From contig OY969111.1 of the NCBI GenBank assembly GCA_963697975.1, forward strand, positions 4,278,001 to 4,342,000: a stretch of 64,000 bases of DNA, given 5' to 3'. The stretch comes from QHXM01 sp963697975 (GTDB lineage: Bacteria > Acidobacteriota > Blastocatellia > Pyrinomonadales > Pyrinomonadaceae). The notes beneath the pieces are model-generated. The model was not told the DNA's origin. It did not search any database and was given only the letters and a program-made list of their open reading frames with translations. Position numbers and translations under genes: made by a program. Positions 15,983-25,302 of the stretch are shown here, piece after piece (position 1 is the first letter of the stretch; every line of letters starts with the position of its first letter).

Positions 15983-18127
15983 TTGAAAGCGCGACGAAGC
16001 AGGCGTGCTTCTGCGCTCTTCGTGCTTTGTCTGATGGCTATTGCTGGCAGCCTCATGCTGTCCTGCACGCGCGCACCCGGCCCGCGTTTACCGTTCGTCG
16101 CCGTTCGCACAGTAGCCGGAGATACCGATACCGCGCGATTCGGCGAGCCGTTCGGTATAGCTATCGCCGGAGACGGAGCGATTTATGTTTCCGATGGAGA
16201 TGCGGGGCGTATCTTTCAGCTTGCTCCCGGTGGAGCGAAGAGAACGATTGCGGAAAATCTCAACGTGCCCTCTGCCATCGCGCTCGCCCCGGACGGCACG
16301 CTCGTCGTCGCAGAAACAGGCTCGCATACCATCAAGCGTATCGACGTGCAGAGCGGGCGCGTGACAATCATCGCAGGCACGGAGAACAAATCAGGGTTCG
16401 CCGATGGAAGCGGTACGGCGGCGCTCTTCAACGCGCCTGTCGGCGTGGCGGTCGCCTCGGACGGCACAATCTTCGTCGCGGACACCTACAATGATCGAAT
16501 CCGCGCGATTGACGCGGGAGGTCAGGTGCGTACCCTCGCAGGCGGAGACGGGCCAGGATACAGGGACGCCACGACGGGCGAGGGAGCGCGCTTCGATACG
16601 CCCTGCGGCATCGCCGTTGATCTGGATGGAACGCTCGTGGTGGCGGACACGGGCAATCATCGCCTGCGCCGCGTGCGCGTCGGTGGAGAGGTGACGACCA
16701 TTGCCGGAACAGGCGCGCAGGATGTTTTCGATGGGAGTCCTCAAGAAGCTTCGTTCAACGAACCCACGAGCGTCGCTGTTGACTCCGACGGCACGATTTA
16801 TGTTTCGGATGCCGGAGGTTCTGCCGTGCGCGTTTGTCACCTTGGCTTCTGGCCGCAGGTCTCGACGCTCGCGGGTGACAGCGGTGCTGGGTTGCTTGAT
16901 GGAAAGCTCGACCATGCGCGCTTGAGCCGTCCGACGGGCGTCGGTCTCTCGCCTGCGGGGGCGCTTCTTATCGCGGACTCCGGCAACCAACTCGTCCGCG
17001 CTCTTGTGAGAGAAGGCGACGCGCAGGGCGTGGAGTTAACGAGAGAGAATATCGAAGCTCGCCGCGCGAAGGCTTCGGACTTCCGCGCGCAAGGTGAGCC
17101 GCGTTGGCCTTACACTCCGCCGGACAGCCCGCGCGAGATTGCGGCGACGTTTGGCGAGATTCGCGGCGAAATCAAAGAAGGGGGCGATGCGTGGTTTCAT
17201 AACGGGCTTGATATCCCCGGCGCGTATGGAGAGACGGCACGCATTGTTCGTTCGGAGAAAATCCTGCGCCCGCTCTCGGTCGGGGGAGGGGTCGGCGGGG
17301 CGAGAGAGAACATCCGATTCCCCACGCTCGGTTACGTCCACCTGCGCGTCGGACGCGATCAAGACGACAATGCTTTCGACGATGAGCGCTTCATCTTGCG
17401 GCGAGGCGAGGGAGGCAAAGTGACGGGCGTTCGCGTGCGTCGCGGGGCGCAGTTTAAGGCGGGCGATGCCGTTGGCACGCTCAACAACCAGAATCACGTT
17501 CACCTGATCGCGGGGCGCGCAGGCTCTGAGTTCAACGCTCTGGCCGCGCTCGAATTGCCGGGCGTGAAAGACACCGTTGCTCCCGTGATTGAGAAAGACG
17601 GCGTGCGTCTTTTCGACCACGAGGGAAAAGAGCTTGGGGCTGGAGTAGTAGTCTCACCTGCTAAAAACAATCAGCAGGAAAAGGCAACGAATAATAAGCC
17701 AGCGGCGGGCAAGCCCGTCACGGTGCGCGGTGATGTGCGAATCGTGGTGCGCGCTTATGACCAGATGGATGGGAATGCTGCGCGGCGGCGTCTCGGACTC
17801 TACAAGATCGGTTATCAGGTGCTCAGACCGGATGGCAGCCCTGCGCCCGGATTCGCAGAGCCGGTTGTGACCATCTCGTTTGAGAGCTTGCCGGATGATG
17901 GCAGGTCTGCCCCTCTCGCCTACGCCAGAGGCAGCAAGTCAGGCGCGACGGGCGAAACCATCTTCGCTTACATCGTCACCAACATCGTGCGCGACCGCGA
18001 GGCGACGGAAGACTACTGGCACACTTCCCAACTGCCGGAAGGAGATTACATCCTGCGCGTCTTCGTCGCAGACTTTTTCGGCAATCGAACGACGCGCGAC
18101 GTGCCTGTGCGAATCGTCGCTCTATGA
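15983..18127 (+). CDS. Lipoprotein with NHL beta-propeller and M23-like metallopeptidase domain
   Basis: The 714-residue protein starts at a TTG and has a lipoprotein signal (LFVLCLMAIAGSLMLSC). Residues about 40-345 hold NHL repeats: recurring GIAVDLDGTLVVADTGNHRL and similar blocks, separated by TIAGT or TLAGG motifs, as in a six-bladed propeller. Residues about 385-530 resemble a LytM/M23 peptidase with zinc ligands in HNGLD and NHVHL, although the intervening sequence is divergent. The C-terminus (VRGDVRIVVRAYDQMDG, LGLYKIGYQVL) looks like an Ig-type domain common in acidobacterial M23 proteins. Likely located in the periplasm, where it could bind or cut peptidoglycan cross-links. Activity is uncertain. 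The stop is 13 bases before a 9-bp-periodic hairpin. Confidence 0.75.
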   Translation: MKARRSRRASALFVLCLMAIAGSLMLSCTRAPGPRLPFVAVRTVAGDTDTARFGEPFGIAIAGDGAIYVSDGDAGRIFQLAPGGAKRTIAENLNVPSAIALAPDGTLVVAETGSHTIKRIDVQSGRVTIIAGTENKSGFADGSGTAALFNAPVGVAVASDGTIFVADTYNDRIRAIDAGGQVRTLAGGDGPGYRDATTGEGARFDTPCGIAVDLDGTLVVADTGNHRLRRVRVGGEVTTIAGTGAQDVFDGSPQEASFNEPTSVAVDSDGTIYVSDAGGSAVRVCHLGFWPQVSTLAGDSGAGLLDGKLDHARLSRPTGVGLSPAGALLIADSGNQLVRALVREGDAQGVELTRENIEARRAKASDFRAQGEPRWPYTPPDSPREIAATFGEIRGEIKEGGDAWFHNGLDIPGAYGETARIVRSEKILRPLSVGGGVGGARENIRFPTLGYVHLRVGRDQDDNAFDDERFILRRGEGGKVTGVRVRRGAQFKAGDAVGTLNNQNHVHLIAGRAGSEFNALAALELPGVKDTVAPVIEKDGVRLFDHEGKELGAGVVVSPAKNNQQEKATNNKPAAGKPVTVRGDVRIVVRAYDQMDGNAARRRLGLYKIGYQVLRPDGSPAPGFAEPVVTISFESLPDDGRSAPLAYARGSKSGATGETIFAYIVTNIVRDREATEDYWHTSQLPEGDYILRVFVADFFGNRTTRDVPVRIVAL

Positions 18128-18141
18128 GTAAGAGCAGAAAT

Positions 18142-18240
18142 AGACAGGATTAACAGGATGGACAGGATGAAGGGAAGAAGCAGCAAGCTGGATTAACCAG
18201 CCTTGTCTTCCTAATCCTGATAATCCTGATAATCCTGTCT
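18142..18240. repeat. Inverted repeat with 9-bp periodic arms
   Basis: The left arm repeats ACAGGATNA (AGACAGGATTAACAGGATGG). The right arm, 18207-18240, repeats TAATCCTGA. It lies between two + strand genes, the NHL/M23 lipoprotein and the aminopeptidase, and has the same design as the heptad hairpins with a 9-bp unit. Confidence 0.85.
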
Positions 18241-18370
18241 ACTTCTTATCGTATGGTTTCTCAAATTCTGAAAGAAGCGTTATATTAACCTACGCAAACA
18301 AGCCGGACATTCTTTAATCTTGCGCTCCCTGCCGCAAATTCAAAAAAAGCTCTCGAAGGAGACTACGCCA

Positions 18371-20284
18371 GTGAACATCTTCCGCACACATCGCCAACTG
18401 ATAGCCGTCGTTGCTCTCGTCTCCCTGCTCGCCGCCGCGACCCTTTCGCCGTCGTCGGCCTCGACAGGCGGCGATAAAGAGAAAACCTCTCCGGTGATTC
18501 GCGTCGCTCCGCCCGCGCCGGTCTTTAATCAGGCTGAGCGGCTGGCAGAGCTTGGCCTCCGTCGCCAGCGCGTCGCGGAGAAGATCGGGCAAGGTAGCAT
18601 CCTCGTCCTCTTCAGCACAGAGCCGCGCGTTTACACAAACGATGTGGACTATCATTACAGGCAGGAAAACAATCTTTACTACCTGACGAACCTGAATCAG
18701 AAAGGCGCAACACTCGTCCTGATGCCGGGTAATCCGCAGGCGCGCGAAGTCCTCTTCCTGCCGAGACGCGATCCGGCAGCCGAGACATGGACTGGGCACA
18801 TGTATAGCCCGGAAGAGGCTCAGCAGCTTTCCGGCATCCGCGAGATTTGGGAAGCCAAAGAGTTTGAGCCGTTCATGCGCTCGCTCAGAAACCGGCAAGC
18901 GTATCGTCCGAAAGATGACGCGCTCTTGATGACGGCAAGCGTCCAGCCCGTCGTTCCGCCCGTCCCGCAAACGTCGCAACTGACCGTCGCCGGAACTCCC
19001 GTGCAGCCAGCAGCGGCGACGACCGCCGCGACCGGCACGAACGTCACGACGACCAATACATCGTCAACCGCTCAGCCCGTAGCGCAGCCCGTCTCTGCCT
19101 CCACCGGTGCGACGACGAGCGCGCCTCCAACCGGGTACGAAACCTTGTTTGCGGCGATGGCGAAAGACGAAGCCGCGCTCTATTTGTTGCTGCCGCGCGA
19201 GGACGACAGCCGCGAGTACAGGCCGGAGCAGACCTTCGCCACGCAGTGGGCGAAGACGGCGAGCGGGTTCAACGTGCGGAATGCCGGGCCAGTTTTCACG
19301 CAACTGCGGCTCAGAAAATCGCCGATGGAGTTGAAGCTCTTGCAGCACGCCATTGACATCACGACCGAAGCCATTGGCCGCTCGATGGCGATGGCCGGAC
19401 GCTCGCAGTGGGAATACGAGATTGACGCCGAAGTTCTCTACACCTTCAAGCGCAGGAACGCAGACCACTGGGGCTATCCTTCAATCGTCGGCTGCGGGCC
19501 GAACGCGACCACCCTGCACTACGTGGAATCGCAGGGAGGCATCAAGACAACCGACTTGCTCCTGATGGATGTCGGCGCAGAGTACGGGCATTACACTGCG
19601 GACGTGACGCGCACCTTCCCCGTCGGCGGCAAGTTCACGCCCCAACAGGCTGAAGTTTATCAGATCGTTTACGACGCGCAGGAAGCGACAGCGCGCGCCA
19701 CGCGTCCCGGAGCAATCTTCCCGAACGACGTGCATAACGCTGCGGTCGAGAAGGTCAAAGACGGACTCCTCAAACTCGGTCTCATCACCAGCCGCGACGG
19801 CTTGATTACGATTAACAAGAATCTGCCGCCGCAGCCGCAGTATCGCCTCTGGTTCATGCACGGAACCTCTCACTGGCTGGGGATGAACGTTCACGATGTC
19901 GGTGGCCGCTCCGTTCCGCTTGAGCCGGGAATGGTCTTCACAAACGAACCCGGAATCTACATCCGCGAGGACGCCCTGGACGTGCTGCCCAAAACCCCGG
20001 AGAACGAAAAATTCATCGCCGCCATTCGTTCGGCCTTCGACAAATACAAGAACATCGGCGTCCGCATCGAAGATGACATGCTCGTAACGGCAAACGGCGC
20101 GGAGTGGATGACGAAAGCTCTGCCGCGTTCCATCAGTGACATCGAAGCCTTCATGGCACGCGCGCCGAAGGAGATGCGCGTCAGTTGGTTTGATATGTTC
20201 TGGCAGAAAAAGGAACTGTCACCGGAGGCGATCGCGGCGTTGAATAATCGCAGGGTTTCGTTCGTCAGTCGGTATTCGCATTGA
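18371..20284 (+). CDS. Secreted aminopeptidase P family (Xaa-Pro) metallopeptidase
   Basis: An M24B peptidase that removes N-terminal residues ahead of proline. The GTG at 18371 is preferred over an in-frame TTG at 18320 because GAAGGAG lies 9 bases upstream; it gives a signal peptide, LIAVVALVSLLAAATLSPSSA, so the enzyme is exported. The AMP N-terminal domain is at about 55-190. Metal ligands are visible in order: LLMDVGAEYGHYTADVTRTF (two Asp), MHGTSHWLG (His), FTNEPGIYI (Glu) and GVRIEDDMLV (Glu). A Pro/Thr/Ala-rich spacer of about 65 residues (VQPVVPPVPQTS and onward) separates the two domains; this is unusual and probably flexible. It is monocistronic, ending before a GC-rich terminator hairpin. 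Confidence 0.9.
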   Translation: MNIFRTHRQLIAVVALVSLLAAATLSPSSASTGGDKEKTSPVIRVAPPAPVFNQAERLAELGLRRQRVAEKIGQGSILVLFSTEPRVYTNDVDYHYRQENNLYYLTNLNQKGATLVLMPGNPQAREVLFLPRRDPAAETWTGHMYSPEEAQQLSGIREIWEAKEFEPFMRSLRNRQAYRPKDDALLMTASVQPVVPPVPQTSQLTVAGTPVQPAAATTAATGTNVTTTNTSSTAQPVAQPVSASTGATTSAPPTGYETLFAAMAKDEAALYLLLPREDDSREYRPEQTFATQWAKTASGFNVRNAGPVFTQLRLRKSPMELKLLQHAIDITTEAIGRSMAMAGRSQWEYEIDAEVLYTFKRRNADHWGYPSIVGCGPNATTLHYVESQGGIKTTDLLLMDVGAEYGHYTADVTRTFPVGGKFTPQQAEVYQIVYDAQEATARATRPGAIFPNDVHNAAVEKVKDGLLKLGLITSRDGLITINKNLPPQPQYRLWFMHGTSHWLGMNVHDVGGRSVPLEPGMVFTNEPGIYIREDALDVLPKTPENEKFIAAIRSAFDKYKNIGVRIEDDMLVTANGAEWMTKALPRSISDIEAFMARAPKEMRVSWFDMFWQKKELSPEAIAALNNRRVSFVSRYSH

Positions 20285-20317
20285 AGAAGAGAGGGAAGCT
20301 CTTACTTCAATCACGCC

Positions 20318-20400
20318 ATCCCCGAAGGGGATAAATAAAATAGCCGGGGGCAAGCGATAGTGATGCCCCCGGCTATTTTATGCGACCCTTTCAGGGTCAC
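20318..20400. terminator. Nested hairpin, probable bidirectional terminator
   Basis: A perfect 17-bp stem (TAAAATAGCCGGGGGCA at 20336-20352 with its complement at 20364-20380) ends in TTTTA on the right and has A-rich sequence on the left. It is flanked by TCCCCGAAGGGGA and GACCCTTTCAGGGTC mini-hairpins. It sits between the convergent aminopeptidase and flippase/FtsX genes. Confidence 0.85.
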
Positions 20401-20410
20401 AGACAACTTG

Positions 20411-22657
20411 CTATTCGTAGCCCAACGCTTCGACCGCATCCTGTCTTGCCGCCCGCAGCGCAGGGTAGAGCGCACCGATTGTTCCGCCCAATAGTCCGAC
20501 GCCGAAAGCGACGGCAATCCAGAACGGTTCGATCTCGACCACGAGCGAGGTCGTTCGCATCACGGCGAAGCGCACCAGCAGCGTCAGGAGGATTCCGGCC
20601 AACACTCCGAGCAGGCTGACCACAATCGCTTCCTTCTCAATCACCCACGCGATGGCCGCTTTCGACATGCCGAGAGCTTTGAGGATTCCTATCTGGCGCG
20701 TCCTTTCGGTCACGGTCGTGTACATCGCAAGCAGGATGACGAGCATGCTGATGGCAGATGCGATGGCGACGACCACCTTGATGAAGACGTTGAGCGCAGG
20801 CACACTCGCGGCGTAAAGCTCAGGCAAATCACGCGTGAAGATAATCTGGTCGTCGGGAAACTGCTGACGGATTCGCGCCGCCACCGTTTCCTGTTCGGCA
20901 GGATTCGAGCAGGCGACGAGAATGGCCGTGCAGTTGTCTTCGCCACCAAGCTGTTCCTGCATCGTTGCAAGCGGAATCTTGATGCGCCCGCCGCCCGGTG
21001 GCTCGTAAATCCCGACGATGCGAAACGGGCGCTCGTAAAGCTGCACCGTGTCGCCAACCTTTATCTTACGATCATTCTGCCAGACTGTATCAACGATTGC
21101 CTGATCCTTGCATTCGGGCGGGGCGTCCGACGCGCAGGGCGTAAACGCTGTTCCTTCCTTAATCGTCAAACCTGTCAGAGCCGCATACTCGTCAAACGGG
21201 ATGCCGTCAACGAGGCGGCTGCCAAAGCCTCTATCGCTCGAAAGAATATTCTGGCCGATGGGGACGGCGGCGCGCACGCCCTCTACTTTCAACAACTCTC
21301 CAGCGCGTGAAGCGGGCAATCTAAAAGGCTCTGTCCCGCTCATCGAAAATGTGCCGGAAGCGCGCACCATAATCTCTGCGCCGATGTTGGCTTCGCGGCG
21401 CGCTCGCTCGCGCAGGACGCCGTGCGCTAAGCCCACTGTGAAGACGATTAGAAGGACGCCGACGCCTATCCCGAAGATGCTGACAAGGGTGCGCGCGGGC
21501 CTGTGCGACATATTTGAGAGAACCAGGCTGTCCATAAGCTTCCTAAAACGCGGGCTTCTGTCCATCAGGCGGCGCGTTGCGTTCGGTACGGTGCGCCAGG
21601 CCAGGATGACAAGCCCGATCACAGTCCAGAAAAGTGTTCCGGCCTTGCGAACCAGCGCGAGCGTCACGCCCGTCGCGGCGGCAAAACCGAGCGTCTGCAA
21701 GATGATTTCCGTTCCGCCTTCATAAACACCAATCGTCGCGGGCACGAAACCGAAGGCGAAGTTGATGACCTTCGTTAAAGACTCAATCACGTAGGCCGCG
21801 TGGACGAAGGGTGCGTAGCCGAGCATCCTGAGCGTGATGTAGACCTCGATGACGCTCGACGCGTGCGACAACAGGTTCAAGCCAATCATGGCGAAGAACG
21901 AGCCGGGACGATGCGAGTAGAAATCGTAGACGTGCGATTCAAGGTCGGAAATATGATTGCGCCGCGAGGTCAGAGCCTTTGGATGAAAACCTAAGCGTCC
22001 GAGCGTGTCAATGATCCACGTCAGCAGCATGACCCGCCGCCGGGCCGCCCAGACCGCAATTCCTATCCCAAGCGTCGCCGTCGCTGCGATGCCGTAGAGC
22101 ACAATGCGGATGACTGTCGGCAGATCATACGCCAGCAGCATGACCACCGCACCGCTCAGGATGAAAAGCGCGACCGAGAGATTGTAGAGAATATTGTCAA
22201 CGACCAGCGCTGAGACGCCGTAGACGAGCGGGACGCGTTTTTTGAGCAGCGCGACTTTCGTCGCTTCGCCGAGAATTGGGCCGGTGAAGGTGAGAAAGCT
22301 GATGGCCTCGCCGCCGAGACGCACGGCGAAGGCGTGACGAAAGTTGAAGCGGCGATGTTCCGGCGGAACGGCGGCGCGCATGGCGAGCGTTCTAAGAGCG
22401 TGTCGCCCGCCGCTGATGCCTAAGAGAATAAAGAAGCCGAAGCCTATCTTAAGCAGCGCATCGAAGATCGGCTGAACGCCGACGCGATTGATAACGTAGA
22501 CGAGAAGCGCCAGACCAAGAAGGAAGGCGACGCCCTGAAGCCAGATGATTTTGCGACGAAAACTACTTGAGCCGGATTGTTCCGACTCGCCCACTTCATC
22601 CAGCATCCCCTCATCGTCGAGCCGGTAACCCTCTGGTTGCTCTTCTATCGTCTTCAA
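20411..22657 (-). CDS. Fusion of a flippase-like (LPG-synthase TM, UPF0104) domain with a MacB/FtsX-type ABC permease
   Basis: One uninterrupted 748-residue frame contains two families. Residues about 35-345 are the multi-helix flippase-like domain (GGEAISFLTFTGPILGEATK, FGFVPATIGVYEGGTEI), related to the membrane part of lysyl-phosphatidylglycerol synthases. Residues about 370-748 are a MacB-like permease: SNMSHRPARTLVSIFGIG gives the first helix, a periplasmic MacB_PCD domain follows, and three helices near 625-745 form FtsX (TRQIGILKALGMSKAAI). No ABC ATPase is adjacent, so the partner must be encoded elsewhere. The start overlaps the upstream phosphatase stop by 4 bases, implying coupling. 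A role in lipid or lipoprotein movement is inferred only from the families. Confidence 0.85.
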   Translation of the reverse strand: MKTIEEQPEGYRLDDEGMLDEVGESEQSGSSSFRRKIIWLQGVAFLLGLALLVYVINRVGVQPIFDALLKIGFGFFILLGISGGRHALRTLAMRAAVPPEHRRFNFRHAFAVRLGGEAISFLTFTGPILGEATKVALLKKRVPLVYGVSALVVDNILYNLSVALFILSGAVVMLLAYDLPTVIRIVLYGIAATATLGIGIAVWAARRRVMLLTWIIDTLGRLGFHPKALTSRRNHISDLESHVYDFYSHRPGSFFAMIGLNLLSHASSVIEVYITLRMLGYAPFVHAAYVIESLTKVINFAFGFVPATIGVYEGGTEIILQTLGFAAATGVTLALVRKAGTLFWTVIGLVILAWRTVPNATRRLMDRSPRFRKLMDSLVLSNMSHRPARTLVSIFGIGVGVLLIVFTVGLAHGVLRERARREANIGAEIMVRASGTFSMSGTEPFRLPASRAGELLKVEGVRAAVPIGQNILSSDRGFGSRLVDGIPFDEYAALTGLTIKEGTAFTPCASDAPPECKDQAIVDTVWQNDRKIKVGDTVQLYERPFRIVGIYEPPGGGRIKIPLATMQEQLGGEDNCTAILVACSNPAEQETVAARIRQQFPDDQIIFTRDLPELYAASVPALNVFIKVVVAIASAISMLVILLAMYTTVTERTRQIGILKALGMSKAAIAWVIEKEAIVVSLLGVLAGILLTLLVRFAVMRTTSLVVEIEPFWIAVAFGVGLLGGTIGALYPALRAARQDAVEALGYE

Positions 22658-25302
22658 GGCGCGGTCGCCACTCCTTCAGCTACGGGCGAGGCTCTGCGGT
22701 CTCGCTCCGTGCCTCCTAAAACTTCTTTGATGATGCGTCCGGGAAGTCGGCGGAAGCCGCGCTCCCACAGGACCGGAACGGGAACTTGGCCGTCATTCAA
22801 TTGCCCCGTCAGCGCCAGCACCGTCGGCATAAAGCTCAAACTGTCATACGGCTCTTCGACCACCGCAGCGCGCGGAATATTTGTGTGCTCGCCGCCCCAG
22901 AGCATCAGGGTCGAATGCGTCGAGATGCGGAAGAACGAGCCGTGATTACCGCCGGGATTAAAGCCCCGCACGTCGAAGTTCCAGTGGTTGTTCGCCAGCA
23001 CGAGCAGGTCTGCTTCGACCATCTCGCGCTGCTTCCGGCGAAAGCGTCTGAGCAGGCGCTCGTCTTCCGTCAGCCCCGGCACGTCCTGCTTAAACGCGTC
23101 GTTCTCATGGCGCGCAAGCTGTTCGTGCAATCCGACGAGTCCATTAGAGTATTCGGTTTTGTGCAGCGCGCGCAACCATTCAAGGTCTGTGTGCCACTCG
23201 TTCAACCACAGGGAGCGCGCCCCTGCGGCCACGTTAAGCTGCGGGTCTTCCCAGATTTTCAGGGGCAACCCTTCACGCCACTCTGTCCGTTCAAAGTGGA
23301 CTTTGCCCGCCGCGTCCTGCGTCAAGTTAGAGATGGGAAGATAACGCAGCAGCAAGCGCCCCGCCGCATCCTGACGGGAAAGAATCAACGCCTGATTCTT
23401 CTCTCCATCGTAAATCCAGAAGCAATCGCTGTTGGGACGTAAATCCGATTCGAGCAGCGGTGCGACCATTTCGCGCGGCAGGCGCACGGCGACGAAATCT
23501 ACCGGGTGCGAATCAATCCCTTGCTGGACGTTGTTACGCATGGCGACATCATGCAGCAGCGCGAAATAGTTTACCCGCTGAAAACTCTTCTGCATGTCGA
23601 GCGAGCCGTCGGCGGATAGCACAATCCCATTGGGCGCAATCCCCATCACGTAGTTTTGCAGGGCATGAATGCTGTTGTGGTTGCCCATCGCGCCCTGAGC
23701 AATCACGTCTTCGATTTTCAACTGGCGCGGCTTGAAATTCTCACGGTTTAGCGCCAGCAGGTTCGCGAGCGTGCGCGCATATTCGGTGTACTTACGTTCG
23801 TCCGTTTCGGATGAGTCAAGGCGAGCGAATTGACGCAGCTTTGCATCACCACGAAGCAACTCGGCTTCCGTTTCTGCTTCCGGCTGAGCTTTCCCCTTCT
23901 TCTCTTTCTCCTTCTTCTTTTGCGCTTCCAGCTTCTTCTGCTCGTCTAAAATCCCGCGTTGTTTGACGTTCGCGCGATGCAGCGCCGCCAACTCTTCGTT
24001 CATCTGCGACAACTCCAACTGCCACTCCTCGCGTCGCCCGTCGAGCGTCTTGAAGAAGGCATCCGTCATCGCGCGTTCATGTGCAGGCGAGAGGTTTTTG
24101 TCCTGAAGCTGCTGCAAGAGAATGTGCAGCACGTTGAGGTCGCTGTCACGCAGGTGAATCGAAGCGCGCTCGTTGCCGTCGAAATCGAGCAGCGCCGTCG
24201 GATACGCGGTGCTTTGTCCCTTCAGGTAATAAGAATCGGGCGTCGTCGTCGTAATCAGCGGGACGAGCGGGTAAGAACCTTTGATGGAATAATCCAGCAT
24301 CAGGCGGCGCTTGGTGATGACGTGGTGGCCGCCTCCCGCGCCACTGCCCAGCAGTTTGACCAGATTGTAGCCCTGACTGTAAACGCGCTCGTCCGTGTTG
24401 ATGCCGTGATCGGAGACCATGATGAGCGCGGTGTCCGCTGCCTGCGGAGTCTTCTGAATCGCGGTCCAGACGCGCCCGATAATTCCGTCCAACGCTTGCA
24501 GCGCGTAGAGGTGTGATTCGCGGTCGCGGTTGTGATGCGCCGCATGGTCGAAGTCCGAAACGTATAGATCGAGGTAACGAAAACGCGGGTTGTCCAATCT
24601 CTCGATCAATTCACGCTCAAGCTGATCGAAGATGGTGTTGCGTGTTTCAAAGCCCATCGTCCACTCGTCAAGGAGTTCGCGCGGGTTTTTGAGAAAGCGA
24701 TTCTGCGCGCCGTGTTGCAGGGTACGCCAGCGCATCCCGCGCTGGTAAAGCTGAAAGCTGATGTAGCGTTCGTCCTGCGCGTAGGCGTCCAAAAGAAGCG
24801 GCAGCCCGACCTCGTCCAGCGTCTCCGCGCCCGGCATATCCACGCGGCGCTGGCCGATGTTACTAATGTAGAAGGGCAGAAAATTCAGGTAGTCGTAGGT
24901 GTGCAGCGTGAGCCGGTCATACTCGACGTTGCCCTTAATCTGCAAATGCTGTCCCGTGTCCAGCATTGACCATGAAGGCCCCGAAAGGCTCATCCCGCGC
25001 ACGTAAAAGTTCTGCAAACGCACGCCTCTCCCGTAGAAGACATGCTCAATCCAGGGAAGCTTGCTCTTGCCCGTTCGCTCGTCGCGCTCGCGCACGAAAC
25101 TATCAACGATGTCCGGCTGCAACCCGTCAACCTTGAGAATCACCACCCGCTTCGCCTGCGCGAAAGCAGCGGTATGCGCGAGCAGGAGAAGAAGAAAAGT
25201 GGCCAGTGGCCAGTGGCCAGTGGCCAGTGAACGGAAAACCGCCCGGCATTTACTGACCCCTGACCCCTGACCCCTGACCCCTGAGTGTTTACTGATTCTC
25301 AT
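22654..25302 (-). CDS. Secreted alkaline-phosphatase superfamily (type I phosphodiesterase-like) protein
   Basis: The 882-residue protein has the alkaline-phosphatase fold elements: VVILKVDGLQPDIV (metal Asp), SLSGPSWSMLDTGQ (nucleophile loop), YVSDFDHAAHHNRD (Asp and His), MVSDHGINTD, and later HGSFFRISTHSTLMLWGGEH with SFMPTVLALTGQL. A charged helical insert (QKKLEAQKKKEKEKK) lies near residue 455. The ATG overlaps the stop of the upstream gene by 14 bases. The first 40 residues are unusual: they are encoded by a heptad-repeat hairpin, and the hydrophobic core of the signal peptide (ATFLLLLLAHTAAFAQA) begins just where the repeat ends. Downstream it overlaps the flippase/FtsX gene by 4 bases. 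It probably hydrolyses a phosphodiester outside the cytoplasm. Confidence 0.82.
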   Translation of the reverse strand: MRISKHSGVRGQGSGVSKCRAVFRSLATGHWPLATFLLLLLAHTAAFAQAKRVVILKVDGLQPDIVDSFVRERDERTGKSKLPWIEHVFYGRGVRLQNFYVRGMSLSGPSWSMLDTGQHLQIKGNVEYDRLTLHTYDYLNFLPFYISNIGQRRVDMPGAETLDEVGLPLLLDAYAQDERYISFQLYQRGMRWRTLQHGAQNRFLKNPRELLDEWTMGFETRNTIFDQLERELIERLDNPRFRYLDLYVSDFDHAAHHNRDRESHLYALQALDGIIGRVWTAIQKTPQAADTALIMVSDHGINTDERVYSQGYNLVKLLGSGAGGGHHVITKRRLMLDYSIKGSYPLVPLITTTTPDSYYLKGQSTAYPTALLDFDGNERASIHLRDSDLNVLHILLQQLQDKNLSPAHERAMTDAFFKTLDGRREEWQLELSQMNEELAALHRANVKQRGILDEQKKLEAQKKKEKEKKGKAQPEAETEAELLRGDAKLRQFARLDSSETDERKYTEYARTLANLLALNRENFKPRQLKIEDVIAQGAMGNHNSIHALQNYVMGIAPNGIVLSADGSLDMQKSFQRVNYFALLHDVAMRNNVQQGIDSHPVDFVAVRLPREMVAPLLESDLRPNSDCFWIYDGEKNQALILSRQDAAGRLLLRYLPISNLTQDAAGKVHFERTEWREGLPLKIWEDPQLNVAAGARSLWLNEWHTDLEWLRALHKTEYSNGLVGLHEQLARHENDAFKQDVPGLTEDERLLRRFRRKQREMVEADLLVLANNHWNFDVRGFNPGGNHGSFFRISTHSTLMLWGGEHTNIPRAAVVEEPYDSLSFMPTVLALTGQLNDGQVPVPVLWERGFRRLPGRIIKEVLGGTERDRRASPVAEGVATAP
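25199..25284. repeat. Heptad-repeat element inside the start of a coding region
   Basis: The left arm (25199-25230) repeats GGCCAGT and the right arm (25250-25284) repeats CCCCTGA; the two pair imperfectly. It lies within the first 35 codons of the phosphatase gene and encodes its N-terminal leader (GVRGQGSGV and LATGHWPLATF). Confidence 0.85.

Noticed and set aside
25199..25284. Tandem repeats suggesting a CRISPR array
   Set aside because: Units are 7 bp without spacers, and there are no cas genes in the window.
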